Part shown: positions 1-8,844 of the stretch, piece after piece
Position numbering within the stretch: position 1 is the stretch's first letter
Layout of the letters: every line of letters starts with the position of its first letter
Assembly (NCBI RefSeq): GCF_019061305.1
Contig: NZ_JAHQZT010000006.1
Location: forward strand, 1-64,000
Direction: 5' to 3'
DNA from: Marinobacterium weihaiense
Lineage (GTDB): Bacteria; Pseudomonadota; Gammaproteobacteria; Pseudomonadales; Balneatricaceae
Length of the DNA stretch: 64,000 bases
Position numbers and translations under genes: made by a program
Notes under the pieces: generated by a model
The model's input: only the letters and a program-made list of their open reading frames with translations
Databases searched by the model: none
Told to the model about the DNA's origin: nothing

Positions 1-1
1 C

Positions 2-196
2 CCGGATGAATTGCTGAATAGCGCTGTACATGATGCCGCGAGCGGCAAACCAAGGATAGCGCCTTTTGCTTATATGATCATCCGGGATGCGACAGGTAAG
101 CATAAGCAGCTTTTCGATACTATCAAGCCAGATGAAAGCACGAAGGTTCAGATACTGTTATATCAGCAGTATGAGTTTCTGGAGTTTATCGAGTAA
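2..196 (+). CDS. C-terminal fragment of an unrecognised gene (partial)
   Basis: An open frame enters from the left edge and stops at 194-196. The visible 64 residues run from PDELLNSAVHD to YEFLEFIE. I recognise no family. A TTG at 11 could act as a start, but the frame is open back to the window edge, so a truncated longer gene is more likely. It lies in the AT-rich left block and reads toward the hairpin at 343-392. It could be the tail of a third gene of the nearby nuclease island or unrelated debris. Confidence 0.35.
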   Translation, partial: PDELLNSAVHDAASGKPRIAPFAYMIIRDATGKHKQLFDTIKPDESTKVQILLYQQYEFLEFIE

Positions 197-330
197 TCGA
201 GACTGTCGGCGGCGATGAGGGCGGGCAGGCATTGCAGGGCATGGATGTGGGTGCACCGAGGAAACCTTTACTGCGTTTGAATGAGCAGGCAAAACAGAAG
301 TTTCAGGGGATGCTGGAAATTTTTTATTAA
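175..330 (+). pseudogene. Possible frameshifted continuation of the left-edge gene
   Basis: Frame 1 is open from 175 to a TAA at 328-330 and encodes a plausible C-terminus ending AKQKFQGMLEIFY. It begins where the upstream frame stops (196), has no convincing start of its own, and ends 12 bases before a terminator hairpin. This pattern fits one gene broken by a frameshift near 190. It could equally be chance. No function can be assigned. Confidence 0.25.
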
Positions 331-342
331 AAGAAGGTAGAG

Positions 343-392
343 ATAAAGGTTTGCAATTTTTAATTATAGTGAAATGCAAACCTTTATTTTTA
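343..392 (+). terminator. Rho-independent terminator of the left-edge gene
   Basis: There is a perfect 13-bp stem, ATAAAGGTTTGCA (343-355) with TGCAAACCTTTAT (375-387). The loop is AT-rich and a T-rich tail follows. It closes the plus-strand gene or remnant, and may also act on the minus-strand nuclease gene that ends at 512. Confidence 0.7.
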
Positions 393-511
393 TAAATTAC
401 GATTCCAGTTATTAAATTATAGGTCTAATTCTTTTTTACAGACCCTATATGTAAATAGTCACGAATGACTGTACTATGCTACTTCCTTTTTCCTTTCTAT
501 AACTCGCAAAC

Positions 512-2341
512 TTACCCCCTTACACCATTTATATCTAATAGCCGAGTGACTAGGGGTTGAAGCTTGTCCTGATTACGATCAGCACCGAGAATGAGACCCA
601 AGGTCTGAAGGTTAGGCATAACAGGAGTCTCACCAAATATCCCCATCTCTCCGTGATGAAAGCTCGAAAACTCTGATCGCTCATTGTCCGTGTAAAGGAT
701 GGTGAGCGAAGTGACAGTTGGTACTTCTTGCTCGCGCCGGTGGATGCCGTGTACGTACTTCATTGTCAGTTCCGGCAAATAGAATGCAAATGCCTTTCCT
801 CTACGAGTATACTTAGCATCAAGAACGAGAAGTTGGATTTCATTCGACTCAGGTCGGTGTATCTCTATAACTATATCCGGAACCCTTTTCGCGTATGGTC
901 CTGATTGACCTCTAGATTTATAGTCATATTGACCTCTAGACGAAAAAGCCTCACTGTTAACTATTTCCTTGTTCTTGCTTAAATTATGTTCAGGTGTCCA
1001 GTAGTCTGGTTCTCGTAGTATACGTAAATTAATACCAGAACCGTCTTTAAATTTCGTTTCCAAAACAGGACAAGCTTCACTGTCTGGGATGGTGGAGTTG
1101 AAATACCGGTTCACTGCTTGAACAACACGAAAGTAGCTATAAGCCTCAAAAAGATCAGGGATGCTCTGAATCGCAAAGAGGTTCTCGTAAACAGACCAGT
1201 CAACGGATCCATTCTGATGCCATTTTATAACATCTACAAACAAGTCCAAATATACGTAATTAATCCGAACCCTTGGAGTAATAATTGGCCTCTCATTTAG
1301 TGCTCTAGTAACTGGCATTCTCATGTCCAGATGAGCTTTTATCTGCTTAAGCGTATCAGTCATGCTATCGATTTTATTTAATTGAGAGCCAATTAGGTGT
1401 GACTTAAAGCGCGATATTTTATCAAAGAATGATACATATCCTCGCGGGAGGGATTGATTTTTATTAGCCGATTTGCATACCGCCAAATACTTTTGAGACA
1501 GACCCTGTGCTTCTCTTATTAACAAATCGACAAAACCATGTAAAATCCAGTTTTCATAAATATCCGTATTTTCATTTAGAACTGGCATACGTAATGCTGA
1601 CGCACGATAATGCTGGTCCTCATACATCAAATGTGCTTGATCTGGATTTTCATCAGGCTCCAGTACAGATAAATTTTCTAACAACCATCCAATAGAAGAG
1701 TCATCCATCTCTTCAGAGCCGCTTGGAGAAATCAACTTATGCTCTGGAATTAATCGGGTGATTGGCCTGTGTATTAGTATTGGTAATGATTCCCGAATGA
1801 GTTCAATGGAGTTTTCTATACGCTCCAGTGCCTGTGATGGAGATGCTTCTCCCTCATTAAAGCCAGCACTATGCCTAGTTGCACTAAATACTGAATGGAG
1901 TGCCTCACTAGATAGCCCAGCAAGATAATCAAACATGCGCTCAACATTCTCTGCCGTCGTAGCTTTAGCTGCAACCTGCACTGGCTGAAATGATACGAGA
2001 TCAACTATCGTACCGTCAGCGTCCTTTAAAAGGACTGTGAGCTCCGAGATACCAAAGTAATTATGGAACAGCTTTTCAGTACCATAGCCGGATATTTTAG
2101 GCACCCAAAAAAATTCTGTCGTTTCTGATGTATCAGAGTATTCAATACGGGTAGCATCGATTTCGTGCTGGTAAAGCTCCAGTGTCGCATTTGCAAAGTG
2201 CCTCGGTACTCTGAAACGAAGCTCAATAGCTTCATCTTCAAGCACCCATGGCAGCGTCTGCTGCAGCGGTTGCTGTACATCTGGTAGAGATATTTTCTCT
2301 CCCACCCTACAACCGCTGATAATATATAATTCGAGTTCCAT
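512..2341 (-). CDS. McrC-like DUF2357 / PD-(D/E)XK nuclease subunit
   Basis: This 609-residue protein has the layout of DUF2357/DUF524 proteins: a long N-terminal region, then a C-terminal PD-(D/E)XK nuclease core. The core is visible as VPDIVIEI (D489), then LLVLDAKYT (D508, K510), the expected D...D-x-K catalytic set. Such proteins are McrC relatives and work with an AAA+ motor. The start codon lies 11 bases after the stop of the upstream ATPase gene, so the two should be cotranscribed. The gene is AT-rich compared with the rest of the window, which suggests transfer. The likely role is DNA or RNA cleavage in a type IV-like restriction system. The substrate cannot be read from sequence. Confidence 0.75.
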   Translation of the reverse strand: MELELYIISGCRVGEKISLPDVQQPLQQTLPWVLEDEAIELRFRVPRHFANATLELYQHEIDATRIEYSDTSETTEFFWVPKISGYGTEKLFHNYFGISELTVLLKDADGTIVDLVSFQPVQVAAKATTAENVERMFDYLAGLSSEALHSVFSATRHSAGFNEGEASPSQALERIENSIELIRESLPILIHRPITRLIPEHKLISPSGSEEMDDSSIGWLLENLSVLEPDENPDQAHLMYEDQHYRASALRMPVLNENTDIYENWILHGFVDLLIREAQGLSQKYLAVCKSANKNQSLPRGYVSFFDKISRFKSHLIGSQLNKIDSMTDTLKQIKAHLDMRMPVTRALNERPIITPRVRINYVYLDLFVDVIKWHQNGSVDWSVYENLFAIQSIPDLFEAYSYFRVVQAVNRYFNSTIPDSEACPVLETKFKDGSGINLRILREPDYWTPEHNLSKNKEIVNSEAFSSRGQYDYKSRGQSGPYAKRVPDIVIEIHRPESNEIQLLVLDAKYTRRGKAFAFYLPELTMKYVHGIHRREQEVPTVTSLTILYTDNERSEFSSFHHGEMGIFGETPVMPNLQTLGLILGADRNQDKLQPLVTRLLDINGVRG

Positions 2342-2352
2342 CTATTCGCTCC

Positions 2353-4881
2353 CTAGAAGAATGAATAGGTTCCAGTTATATCATTCCCGCTTGCCAAGAT
2401 TCTCTCGATGTGTTTGTTTGATCGTGGATAGGTAGAGCCTATCTCACCTTGTAGTTTCAAGATACGCGATCTGAATTTTGATCCATAGCCTTCTATGTGT
2501 GGAAGAATATGTTGGCTGATTGCGTAATCAAAAGCAGAACTAGAATCCATCAAATCATGTTGAACGGCCGTTCCATAGAAGTGTTCGATTGCTGCGAACT
2601 TGCGGTGAGAAATGGAAATCGGTGTCCCATATGCGGGGTCGCGATCACTCAAAACGTTAATAAGATCCTTAAGTTTTTTGTCAAGTACCGATGACAACTC
2701 AGCATCTTCGTTAGTAAAAAACTTCTCGAATAATTGATAGTTCAAGGCTCCATCTAATTGAACGCCAGATGAATAGCCTGTTTCAGAGTCATCATCTTGC
2801 TCCAACGAAATTACGGGGACACGATCAATTAATCTAGGAGACAATCGCTCAGTTGTTGCATCATGATTGATCGTCGCTATGAACCTCACGTTTCTCGGTA
2901 CCTCAAGAAGGCTTAAGCCGTCCTCAGGACGCCCCGTTTCAATAGGACGCACTCGCCCTTCCCGGTCGCACATACCAATAAAGTCCGACCAATAATGCTC
3001 CATTGGACTCAAATTAGCTTCATCTAGAAGAACTATTCGTAGACTATCGTTTTCATCAGTCACAGGGTTACTAAGAAAGTCATAAAGACCAGTTCGAGCT
3101 CTCTGATAGGAATTATTCAAACTATTGTAAAACCCTAATATATCCCGACCTGATACCCAGCCTCGCGCTACCGGCATATATAAAAAGTTCTGGTTATTAT
3201 TAGAATCCCCAAGACGTAGGGCCTGTGCTAACCGGACAACTGAGGATGTTTTACCAACACCTGGCGGGCCAGCTAGAACGGTCAAGAATGACTGTGTGGT
3301 GCTTAACAATAGGTTAGCCATTTCTGTATCGGTAAAGGATTTACCAAGCTCATCATCCAAGCAGCTTCTAACAGCATCAACCACTTCTCCAGCGGTAGAG
3401 GGCTGCGTAGAGTTGAAAGCAAGTGGCTTGAAACGGCTGGCTTGGGTATCTGTATTAGCACTCCCCCCTTTCAGAACACGACTAACAACCGATAGTTCAC
3501 TTACACGAGCAGCTAAGTCGTTATTATTTAGTGCGTCTTCTACAGCCTTACACGCTTTTTCTAAGTTTGCTTTCTCTTCCGTCTTACGTTCAATGTCCCT
3601 ACGTATAACCATAACTTCTGTATTAAGTTGCTCTATATTATCGGTAAGATTCAGCCTACCCAAAACATCTTCTAAATCAGACTTGATACGATCACGCTTC
3701 TCTTCAAGCTTTTCAATATCGGACTGAAGATCGGCATCCAATTCCTTGAGGCGCTCTCTACGAGTATCTTCTGCTTCAGCCTCAATCAGCTGAATTGTAT
3801 GCTCAGCTTCTACGCGCGCAGCTGTTACTTGTTCGTTGATACTTTTAAGTTCATTCTGTTTCTTATTGACTTGAGATTCGAGTTGTTCGTACTTGCGTGT
3901 CAGTTCTAACTTCTGTTTTTCTGCATCACTTTCTATTTTCTTTATCTGATCAGAAAGAAGAGCGGACTCATTAACCCTAACATAATCTTCAAGAAACGTT
4001 TTACCCTTTGATGATGAAAAAAACTCTTTAATTATTTGGTGACCGACATCAGTTGCATTTAAATATTCCTCAAGAACACTCCTCAATCGCTCTAAGTGCG
4101 GGTTGTTTCGAAGTGCAATATGAGTGCGTTCAAACTGTGCCACCCCCTGTTTTAACTTCTCTGCTTCCCGCTTGCTCAGAAATGTATTTTTCTTTCCTAC
4201 TTGCAACTGGTTAAAGTATGAAATTAGCCGGCTATTACTCATGTAGTCGTGGCTATTATATGAGTGAGAAGCAAGTTTTTTTACGGAAGAGATAAAAGTT
4301 TTATAAATATCATTTATTTCTAGCTTTAAGATTGAATCAGAAATATCTTCAATATTAAATTCCGCAACTGAATGCGATGCGTTGTATGAAAGAGCCTGTG
4401 AGGTTCTAGGTTCGATAGTCTGGCCAGCATCGTCTTCATCCATTGCCATAAAAGCACCATAGAGCTTTTTCTGTGCTTCATCCAAGATAAAAAACAAGTT
4501 CTTTGGTGCCTTTACCCCGCGAGGTAAACGACTAGCACTCTGCTCTGGCAGCGGTGTTCGAAGTACTGGAACTAATGTTCCTGTTGAAAACTGCTTGGCG
4601 TGTTTCCCGTCTGTCCAGTATCGATTTATTCCATCAGCCAATGTTTTTTCTTCATCGCGAAAATGTACATCTAGCAGGAACAACTCACCTTCATCATAAG
4701 TATTATCAATAATATTATACCCATTAGATACGAATATATCTGATGGATATTCAGCTCTTCTTATATTCACCATATCTCCGTCCCGGGTTATTGCTAGAAC
4801 TGGAGTAACAAATCCTTTATCTTCATTTTCAAAGATCGGTCTTTTTTTATAAACAACCACATTCTCGAACTTTTCGTTCAT
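2353..4881 (-). CDS. McrB-like AAA+ ATPase with long coiled coil
   Basis: An 842-residue product if the ATG at 4881 is used; this start has AAGGA upstream, and an ATG at 4914 is the alternative. Residues 1-290 form an unassigned N-terminal part. Residues ~300-450 are strongly charged and heptad-like, predicting a coiled coil. A C-terminal AAA+ module carries Walker A GPPGVGKTS (~538-546), Walker B VLLDEANLSP (D~620) and sensor segment ATINHDATTERLSPRLIDR (N~672, R~687). The McrB GTPase signature NxxD reads N-H-D-A here, so GTP use is doubtful. The fold and the nuclease partner resemble McrBC and the coiled-coil CoCoNuT relatives. Low GC suggests horizontal acquisition. Confidence 0.75.
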   Translation of the reverse strand: MNEKFENVVVYKKRPIFENEDKGFVTPVLAITRDGDMVNIRRAEYPSDIFVSNGYNIIDNTYDEGELFLLDVHFRDEEKTLADGINRYWTDGKHAKQFSTGTLVPVLRTPLPEQSASRLPRGVKAPKNLFFILDEAQKKLYGAFMAMDEDDAGQTIEPRTSQALSYNASHSVAEFNIEDISDSILKLEINDIYKTFISSVKKLASHSYNSHDYMSNSRLISYFNQLQVGKKNTFLSKREAEKLKQGVAQFERTHIALRNNPHLERLRSVLEEYLNATDVGHQIIKEFFSSSKGKTFLEDYVRVNESALLSDQIKKIESDAEKQKLELTRKYEQLESQVNKKQNELKSINEQVTAARVEAEHTIQLIEAEAEDTRRERLKELDADLQSDIEKLEEKRDRIKSDLEDVLGRLNLTDNIEQLNTEVMVIRRDIERKTEEKANLEKACKAVEDALNNNDLAARVSELSVVSRVLKGGSANTDTQASRFKPLAFNSTQPSTAGEVVDAVRSCLDDELGKSFTDTEMANLLLSTTQSFLTVLAGPPGVGKTSSVVRLAQALRLGDSNNNQNFLYMPVARGWVSGRDILGFYNSLNNSYQRARTGLYDFLSNPVTDENDSLRIVLLDEANLSPMEHYWSDFIGMCDREGRVRPIETGRPEDGLSLLEVPRNVRFIATINHDATTERLSPRLIDRVPVISLEQDDDSETGYSSGVQLDGALNYQLFEKFFTNEDAELSSVLDKKLKDLINVLSDRDPAYGTPISISHRKFAAIEHFYGTAVQHDLMDSSSAFDYAISQHILPHIEGYGSKFRSRILKLQGEIGSTYPRSNKHIERILASGNDITGTYSFF

Positions 4882-5384
4882 AATGAAAAAATCCTTAATC
4901 AAATAAATATTCATATACTATGGACTATATAAAATAGAACCATTCATAAATAAAATCATATTTTATAAATTTATTATTGCATTATAAATTCCATTAATAT
5001 TTACGATTCATATCCTATCTGAAAAGTTAAAAATATTATTTAAATTCTATTAATCATGAACAATTTTGTAAGTATCACATCAGATATTGGTTTTTATCCT
5101 AAATGCATTAGGACTAAAGTTCTTACTTTCGCCTAATTTCAGGTCTAAACGAGCCACACAAAAGAATATTTTGAGGAAAAAATCGAGAAACAACAGAACT
5201 ACAACTAACCATCCCTGCCATCGACCCATCCCCTTTTCCCTGTCATTGCGGCCGCCGACTTCCTGCTGGCGGATTATTAGACTTTACCAATATGTACCCA
5301 TAAGGCAACGCCCAAAAAGACTAATACTGCCCTGTTACTGGGCGCCTTCTGTTTTCCTACTTTTGCACGCTCTGGTCACCAAAC
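4882..5384. other. AT-rich intergenic junction, no gene recognised
   Basis: This stretch separates the AT-rich nuclease/ATPase module from the GC-rich acyl-CoA genes. The part from 4915 to about 5100 is very AT-rich and should hold the promoter of the ATPase gene on the minus strand. Composition shifts toward the chromosomal average after about 5200. A plus-strand open frame at 5087-5527 has no credible start or codon bias and runs into the thiolase gene on the opposite strand, so I do not call it. I see no tRNA, integrase or clear att-like repeat. Confidence 0.5.
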
Positions 5385-5411
5385 GAAAAAAAGGCCACCA
5401 ATCGGTGGCCT
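5385..5411 (-). terminator. Rho-independent terminator after the thiolase gene
   Basis: On the minus strand the order is GAGGCCACC-GATT-GGTGGCC followed by TTTTTTT. It lies about 30 bases beyond the thiolase stop and closes the thiolase transcription unit. Confidence 0.85.
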
Positions 5412-5441
5412 CAAAGGCAGAGATGTGCAAGTTAAGGCGTA

Positions 5442-6623
5442 TCAGAGCAGTTCGACTGCGACGGCTGTCGCTTCGCCACCACCGATACAGAGGGATGCAA
5501 CCCCTTTCTTCAGGCCGCGCTGCTTAAGGGCGTTGAGCAGCGTGACGAGAATGCGTGAGCCGGAGGAACCGATCGGGTGTCCCAGGGCGCAGGCGCCGCC
5601 GTAGACGTTGACCTTGTCGGCATCCAGGCCCATTTCGTTGATCGCCAGCAGGGAGACTACGGCGAAGGCTTCGTTGATCTCGTACAGATCCACGTCGTCC
5701 TTGCTCCAGCCCGCCTTGTCCAGCACCTTCTGGATGGCACCGATCGGGGCGATGGTGAATTCAGCCGGCAGCTGGGCGTGGGTGGAGTGCGCCACGATAC
5801 GCGCCAGCGGCTTGACGCCGCGCTTGTCGGCTTCGGCCTGAGTGGCCAGTACCAGCGCAGAACCACCGTCGCTGATGGAGCTGGAGTTGGCCGCGGTAAC
5901 AGTACCGTCCTTCTTGAACGCCGGCTTCAGCTGCGGGATCTTGTCCGGACGGGCGTTGCCCGGCTGTTCGTCGGTATCGACCACGGTGTCGCCCTTGCGA
6001 CCCTGAATGGTGACCGGTGCGATCTCGTCCTTGAACCAGCCGTTTTCGATGGCGGCAACGGCCTTGTTCAGGGAGCCGATGGCGAACTCGTCCATCGCTT
6101 CACGGGTGATGTTGAAGTCATCAGCAGAGCGCTGGGCGAATACGCCCATCAGGCCGCCTTCGTAGGCGTCTTCCAGGCCGTCGAAGAACATGGAGTCGAT
6201 CACCTGGCCGTGGCCCATGCGCATGCCGGCACGGGCTTTCGGCAGCATGTAAGGTGCCTGGCTCATGTTTTCCATGCCGCCGGCGATCATGATGTCTGCG
6301 CTGCCTGCCTTGATCTGGTCATGCGCCTGCATCACGGCTTTCATGCCGGAACCGCACATCTTGTTGATGGTGGTCGCGCCAGCCGCATCCGGGATGCCAG
6401 CCTTGCGAGAGGCCTGACGGGCTGGGGCCTGGCCCAGTGTGCCGGGCAGTACGCAGCCCATGATCACTTCGTCGATATCGTTCGGCTGCAGGCCGGCACG
6501 CTCGATGGCCGCTTCAATCGCGACGGCACCCAGGTCCGGTGAGCGCACGTCGCTCAGGGAGCCCATCATGCCGCCCATGGGAGTACGGGCCGCGCCCAGA
6601 ATCACAATGCTGTTGTCTGACAT
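5442..6623 (-). CDS. Acetyl-CoA C-acyltransferase (thiolase)
   Basis: A 393-residue thiolase, full length for the family. All catalytic elements are visible: nucleophile C90 in NKMCGSGMKA, H349 in GGACALGHPIGSSGSR and C379 in SLCIGGGEA. It condenses or cleaves acyl-CoA with CoA in beta-oxidation or branched-chain amino acid breakdown. It sits downstream of an acyl-CoA dehydrogenase and an SDR dehydrogenase on the same strand (85 and 15 base gaps). This suggests a short degradative operon, perhaps for isoleucine or short-chain acyl-CoA. Substrate length cannot be decided here. Confidence 0.9.
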   Translation of the reverse strand: MSDNSIVILGAARTPMGGMMGSLSDVRSPDLGAVAIEAAIERAGLQPNDIDEVIMGCVLPGTLGQAPARQASRKAGIPDAAGATTINKMCGSGMKAVMQAHDQIKAGSADIMIAGGMENMSQAPYMLPKARAGMRMGHGQVIDSMFFDGLEDAYEGGLMGVFAQRSADDFNITREAMDEFAIGSLNKAVAAIENGWFKDEIAPVTIQGRKGDTVVDTDEQPGNARPDKIPQLKPAFKKDGTVTAANSSSISDGGSALVLATQAEADKRGVKPLARIVAHSTHAQLPAEFTIAPIGAIQKVLDKAGWSKDDVDLYEINEAFAVVSLLAINEMGLDADKVNVYGGACALGHPIGSSGSRILVTLLNALKQRGLKKGVASLCIGGGEATAVAVELL

Positions 6624-6707
6624 CTTGTTGCTCCTGTTAAGTCGCTATTATTCTGATCAGTCATTCGGTTGGCGGTTCAGTACCGCTCAGTTAGCGTCCA
6701 ATGACCA

Positions 6708-7859
6708 TTAACGGCCAAGCACCGAGCGCGCGATCACTTCCTTCATCACCTCGGAGGTGCCGCCGTAGATGCGCTGTACACGGGCGTCGATGAAGGCACG
6801 CGAGATCGGGTATTCGGTGGTGTAGCCGTAGCCGCCGAACAGCTGCAGACAGCCATCGGCCACGCGGCACTGCATCTCGGTCGCGGTGTACTTGGCCATG
6901 GACGCGGTGGCCGCATCCAGTTCGCCACGGGAGTACTCGGCGATGCACTGGTCCACGAATGCCTTGTTAACGCGGTAGTCGGTTTCCATCTCGGCGATGC
7001 GGAAGCGGGTGTTCTGCAACGCCTTCAGCTTCTGGCCGAACAGGGTGCGCTCGTCGGCATACTGGATGGTCATATCCAGCGAGCCGCGGGCCGCGCCGAC
7101 ACCGATGGCACCAATCACCAAACGTTCTCGGGGCAGTTCCTGCATCAGGTACATGAAGCCCTTGCCCTCTTCGCCCAGCAGCGCCGACTTGGGCACGCGC
7201 AGGTTCTCGAAGAACAGCTCGGAGGTATCGCCGGAGTGCTGGCCGATCTTCTCCAGGTTGCGACCCTTGGCGTAGCCCGGCAGTGTGGTATCGACCAGGA
7301 ACAGGCTGACGCCCTTGGCGCCGGCCGCCGGATCGGTCTTGGCGGCGACGATCACCATGTCGGCGTGCTGGCCGTTGGTGATGAAGGTCTTGGAGCCGTT
7401 GATCACGTACTCGTCACCGTCCAGCACCGCCGTGGTGCGCAGCGCCGCCAGGTCACTGCCGGCACCCGGCTCGGTCATGGCGATGGCGCCGACCACATCA
7501 CCGGACACCATGCCCGGCAGCCAGCGGTCTTTCTGTTCGTCGTTACCGATATGGGCGACATAGGGCGCCACGATATCGGAGTGCACCATCACGTTGGTGG
7601 CCAGGGCGCCGTAGCCCAGACGCGCCATCTCGGTGACCAGCATCACGGAATATTCAAAGGGCACACCGCAGCCACCGTGGGCTTCGGGGGCGTCGACGCA
7701 GAGCAGGCCTGCTTCGCCCAAAGTGCGCCAGAGTTCACGCGGGGTGATCTCGTCCTTTTCCCACTGTTCGTAGTGCGGTGCCACTTCGCGCTCCAGTGCG
7801 CGCAGCACCATTTCGCGGAAGAGTTCCAGTTCTTCCTGGTCGATTACAGCTGCATTCAT
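6708..7859 (-). CDS. Acyl-CoA dehydrogenase, long-chain/LCAD-like
   Basis: A 383-residue FAD acyl-CoA dehydrogenase. Landmarks are AMTEPGAGSDL (126-137), the FAD-binding region near NGSKTFITNG, and the C-terminal RIYGGTSEVMKEVIARS. The YGGT segment lacks the Glu that is catalytic in medium-chain enzymes. In LCAD and isovaleryl-CoA dehydrogenases the base lies on an earlier helix, and E245 in ELPRERLVIGA fits that position. It introduces the 2,3 double bond and passes electrons to ETF. Start is 15 bases after the SDR stop, in the same unit as the SDR and thiolase genes. Confidence 0.88.
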   Translation of the reverse strand: MNAAVIDQEELELFREMVLRALEREVAPHYEQWEKDEITPRELWRTLGEAGLLCVDAPEAHGGCGVPFEYSVMLVTEMARLGYGALATNVMVHSDIVAPYVAHIGNDEQKDRWLPGMVSGDVVGAIAMTEPGAGSDLAALRTTAVLDGDEYVINGSKTFITNGQHADMVIVAAKTDPAAGAKGVSLFLVDTTLPGYAKGRNLEKIGQHSGDTSELFFENLRVPKSALLGEEGKGFMYLMQELPRERLVIGAIGVGAARGSLDMTIQYADERTLFGQKLKALQNTRFRIAEMETDYRVNKAFVDQCIAEYSRGELDAATASMAKYTATEMQCRVADGCLQLFGGYGYTTEYPISRAFIDARVQRIYGGTSEVMKEVIARSVLGR

Positions 7860-7874
7860 GGTGTTAACCTCCGC

Positions 7875-8636
7875 TTACTTCGGTGCCATGCGCAGGGCGC
7901 AGTCCAGACGGATGGTCTCGCCGTTGAGCAGCGGGTTCTTCACGATCTGCTCAACCAGCATGCCGTACTCGTCCGGGTGACCAAGACGCTGCGGGAACGG
8001 CAGCGTAGCGGCCAGGCTGTCCTGCACTTCCTGCGGGAAGCCGGACATCATCGGCGTCAGGAACAGGCCCGGTGCGATGGTGTTGACGCGGATGCCGCTG
8101 CGCGCCAGCTCACGCGCCGCCTGCAGGGTCATGGCCACGACGCCACCCTTGGAAGCGCTGTACGCCACCTGGCCGATCTGGCCTTCGTAGGCGGCGATAG
8201 AGGCGGTGGAGATGATCACGCCGCGCTCGCCATCGGCGTTCGGTTCACGGGTCGCCATGTCGGCGGCGGCCAAACGCATGATGTTGAAGCTGCCGACCAG
8301 GTTGACCTGAATCACCTTGTCAAAATCGGCCAGCGGCATGGGGCCTTCCTTGCCGACAATTTTGCCGGCCGGGGCGATACCGGCACAGTTGACGGCGATG
8401 CCGCAGGGGCCATGGACTTCACGGGCAGCGGCAAAGGCGGCTTCTGCGCTTTCGGCGGAGGACACGTCGCAATGCACGAAGATACCGCCCAGCTCTTCAG
8501 CGATCTCGCGGCCGCGCGCTTCATTCAGGTCGAAGATGGCGACCTTGGCACCGGCAGCGGCCAGCGCACGGGCCGCGCCCTCGCCCAAGCCAGAAGATCC
8601 ACCGGTTACAACTGCGGGTACGTTTTTGAAATCCAT
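7875..8636 (-). CDS. SDR 3-hydroxyacyl-CoA dehydrogenase (HSD17B10-like)
   Basis: A 253-residue classical short-chain dehydrogenase. It has the NAD-binding TGGSSGLG (residues ~11-18), NCAG in place of NNAG, ISTASIAAYEG with the catalytic Ser, and the YSASK Tyr/Lys pair. The sequence resembles type-2 3-hydroxyacyl-CoA or 2-methyl-3-hydroxybutyryl-CoA dehydrogenases. Together with the following acyl-CoA dehydrogenase and thiolase it supplies three beta-oxidation steps; no enoyl-CoA hydratase is visible nearby. It is the first gene of the minus-strand unit and is divergent from gcdH. Confidence 0.85.
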   Translation of the reverse strand: MDFKNVPAVVTGGSSGLGEGAARALAAAGAKVAIFDLNEARGREIAEELGGIFVHCDVSSAESAEAAFAAAREVHGPCGIAVNCAGIAPAGKIVGKEGPMPLADFDKVIQVNLVGSFNIMRLAAADMATREPNADGERGVIISTASIAAYEGQIGQVAYSASKGGVVAMTLQAARELARSGIRVNTIAPGLFLTPMMSGFPQEVQDSLAATLPFPQRLGHPDEYGMLVEQIVKNPLLNGETIRLDCALRMAPK

Positions 8637-8844
8637 GACTCACACCTTTCTTATTGGGTTCGCCGCCTGCACGGCGGTGCTTTATAAGGGAATAACCTAA
8701 GTGTGTATCAGAGCCGGGACACCCGCCATGACAATATCCGGCAGCAAAATTGTTAAAAATCGGCACACTCAGCGCCTCTGGGCCAGACTGAATACAGTTG
8801 TTAACCGGGGTCCAACCCCGTGCAGGTTTAATCAGGAGGCTGCC

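Noticed and set aside
5087-5527. Plus-strand 146-codon frame at the island boundary
   Set aside because: It has no ribosome site, spans the thiolase terminator and runs into the antisense of the thiolase C-terminus.
7236-8687. Plus-strand open frame of 483 codons opposite the acyl-CoA dehydrogenase and SDR genes
   Set aside because: The composition is low-complexity (His, Gln, Gly) and it covers two well-supported minus-strand genes, so it is a shadow.
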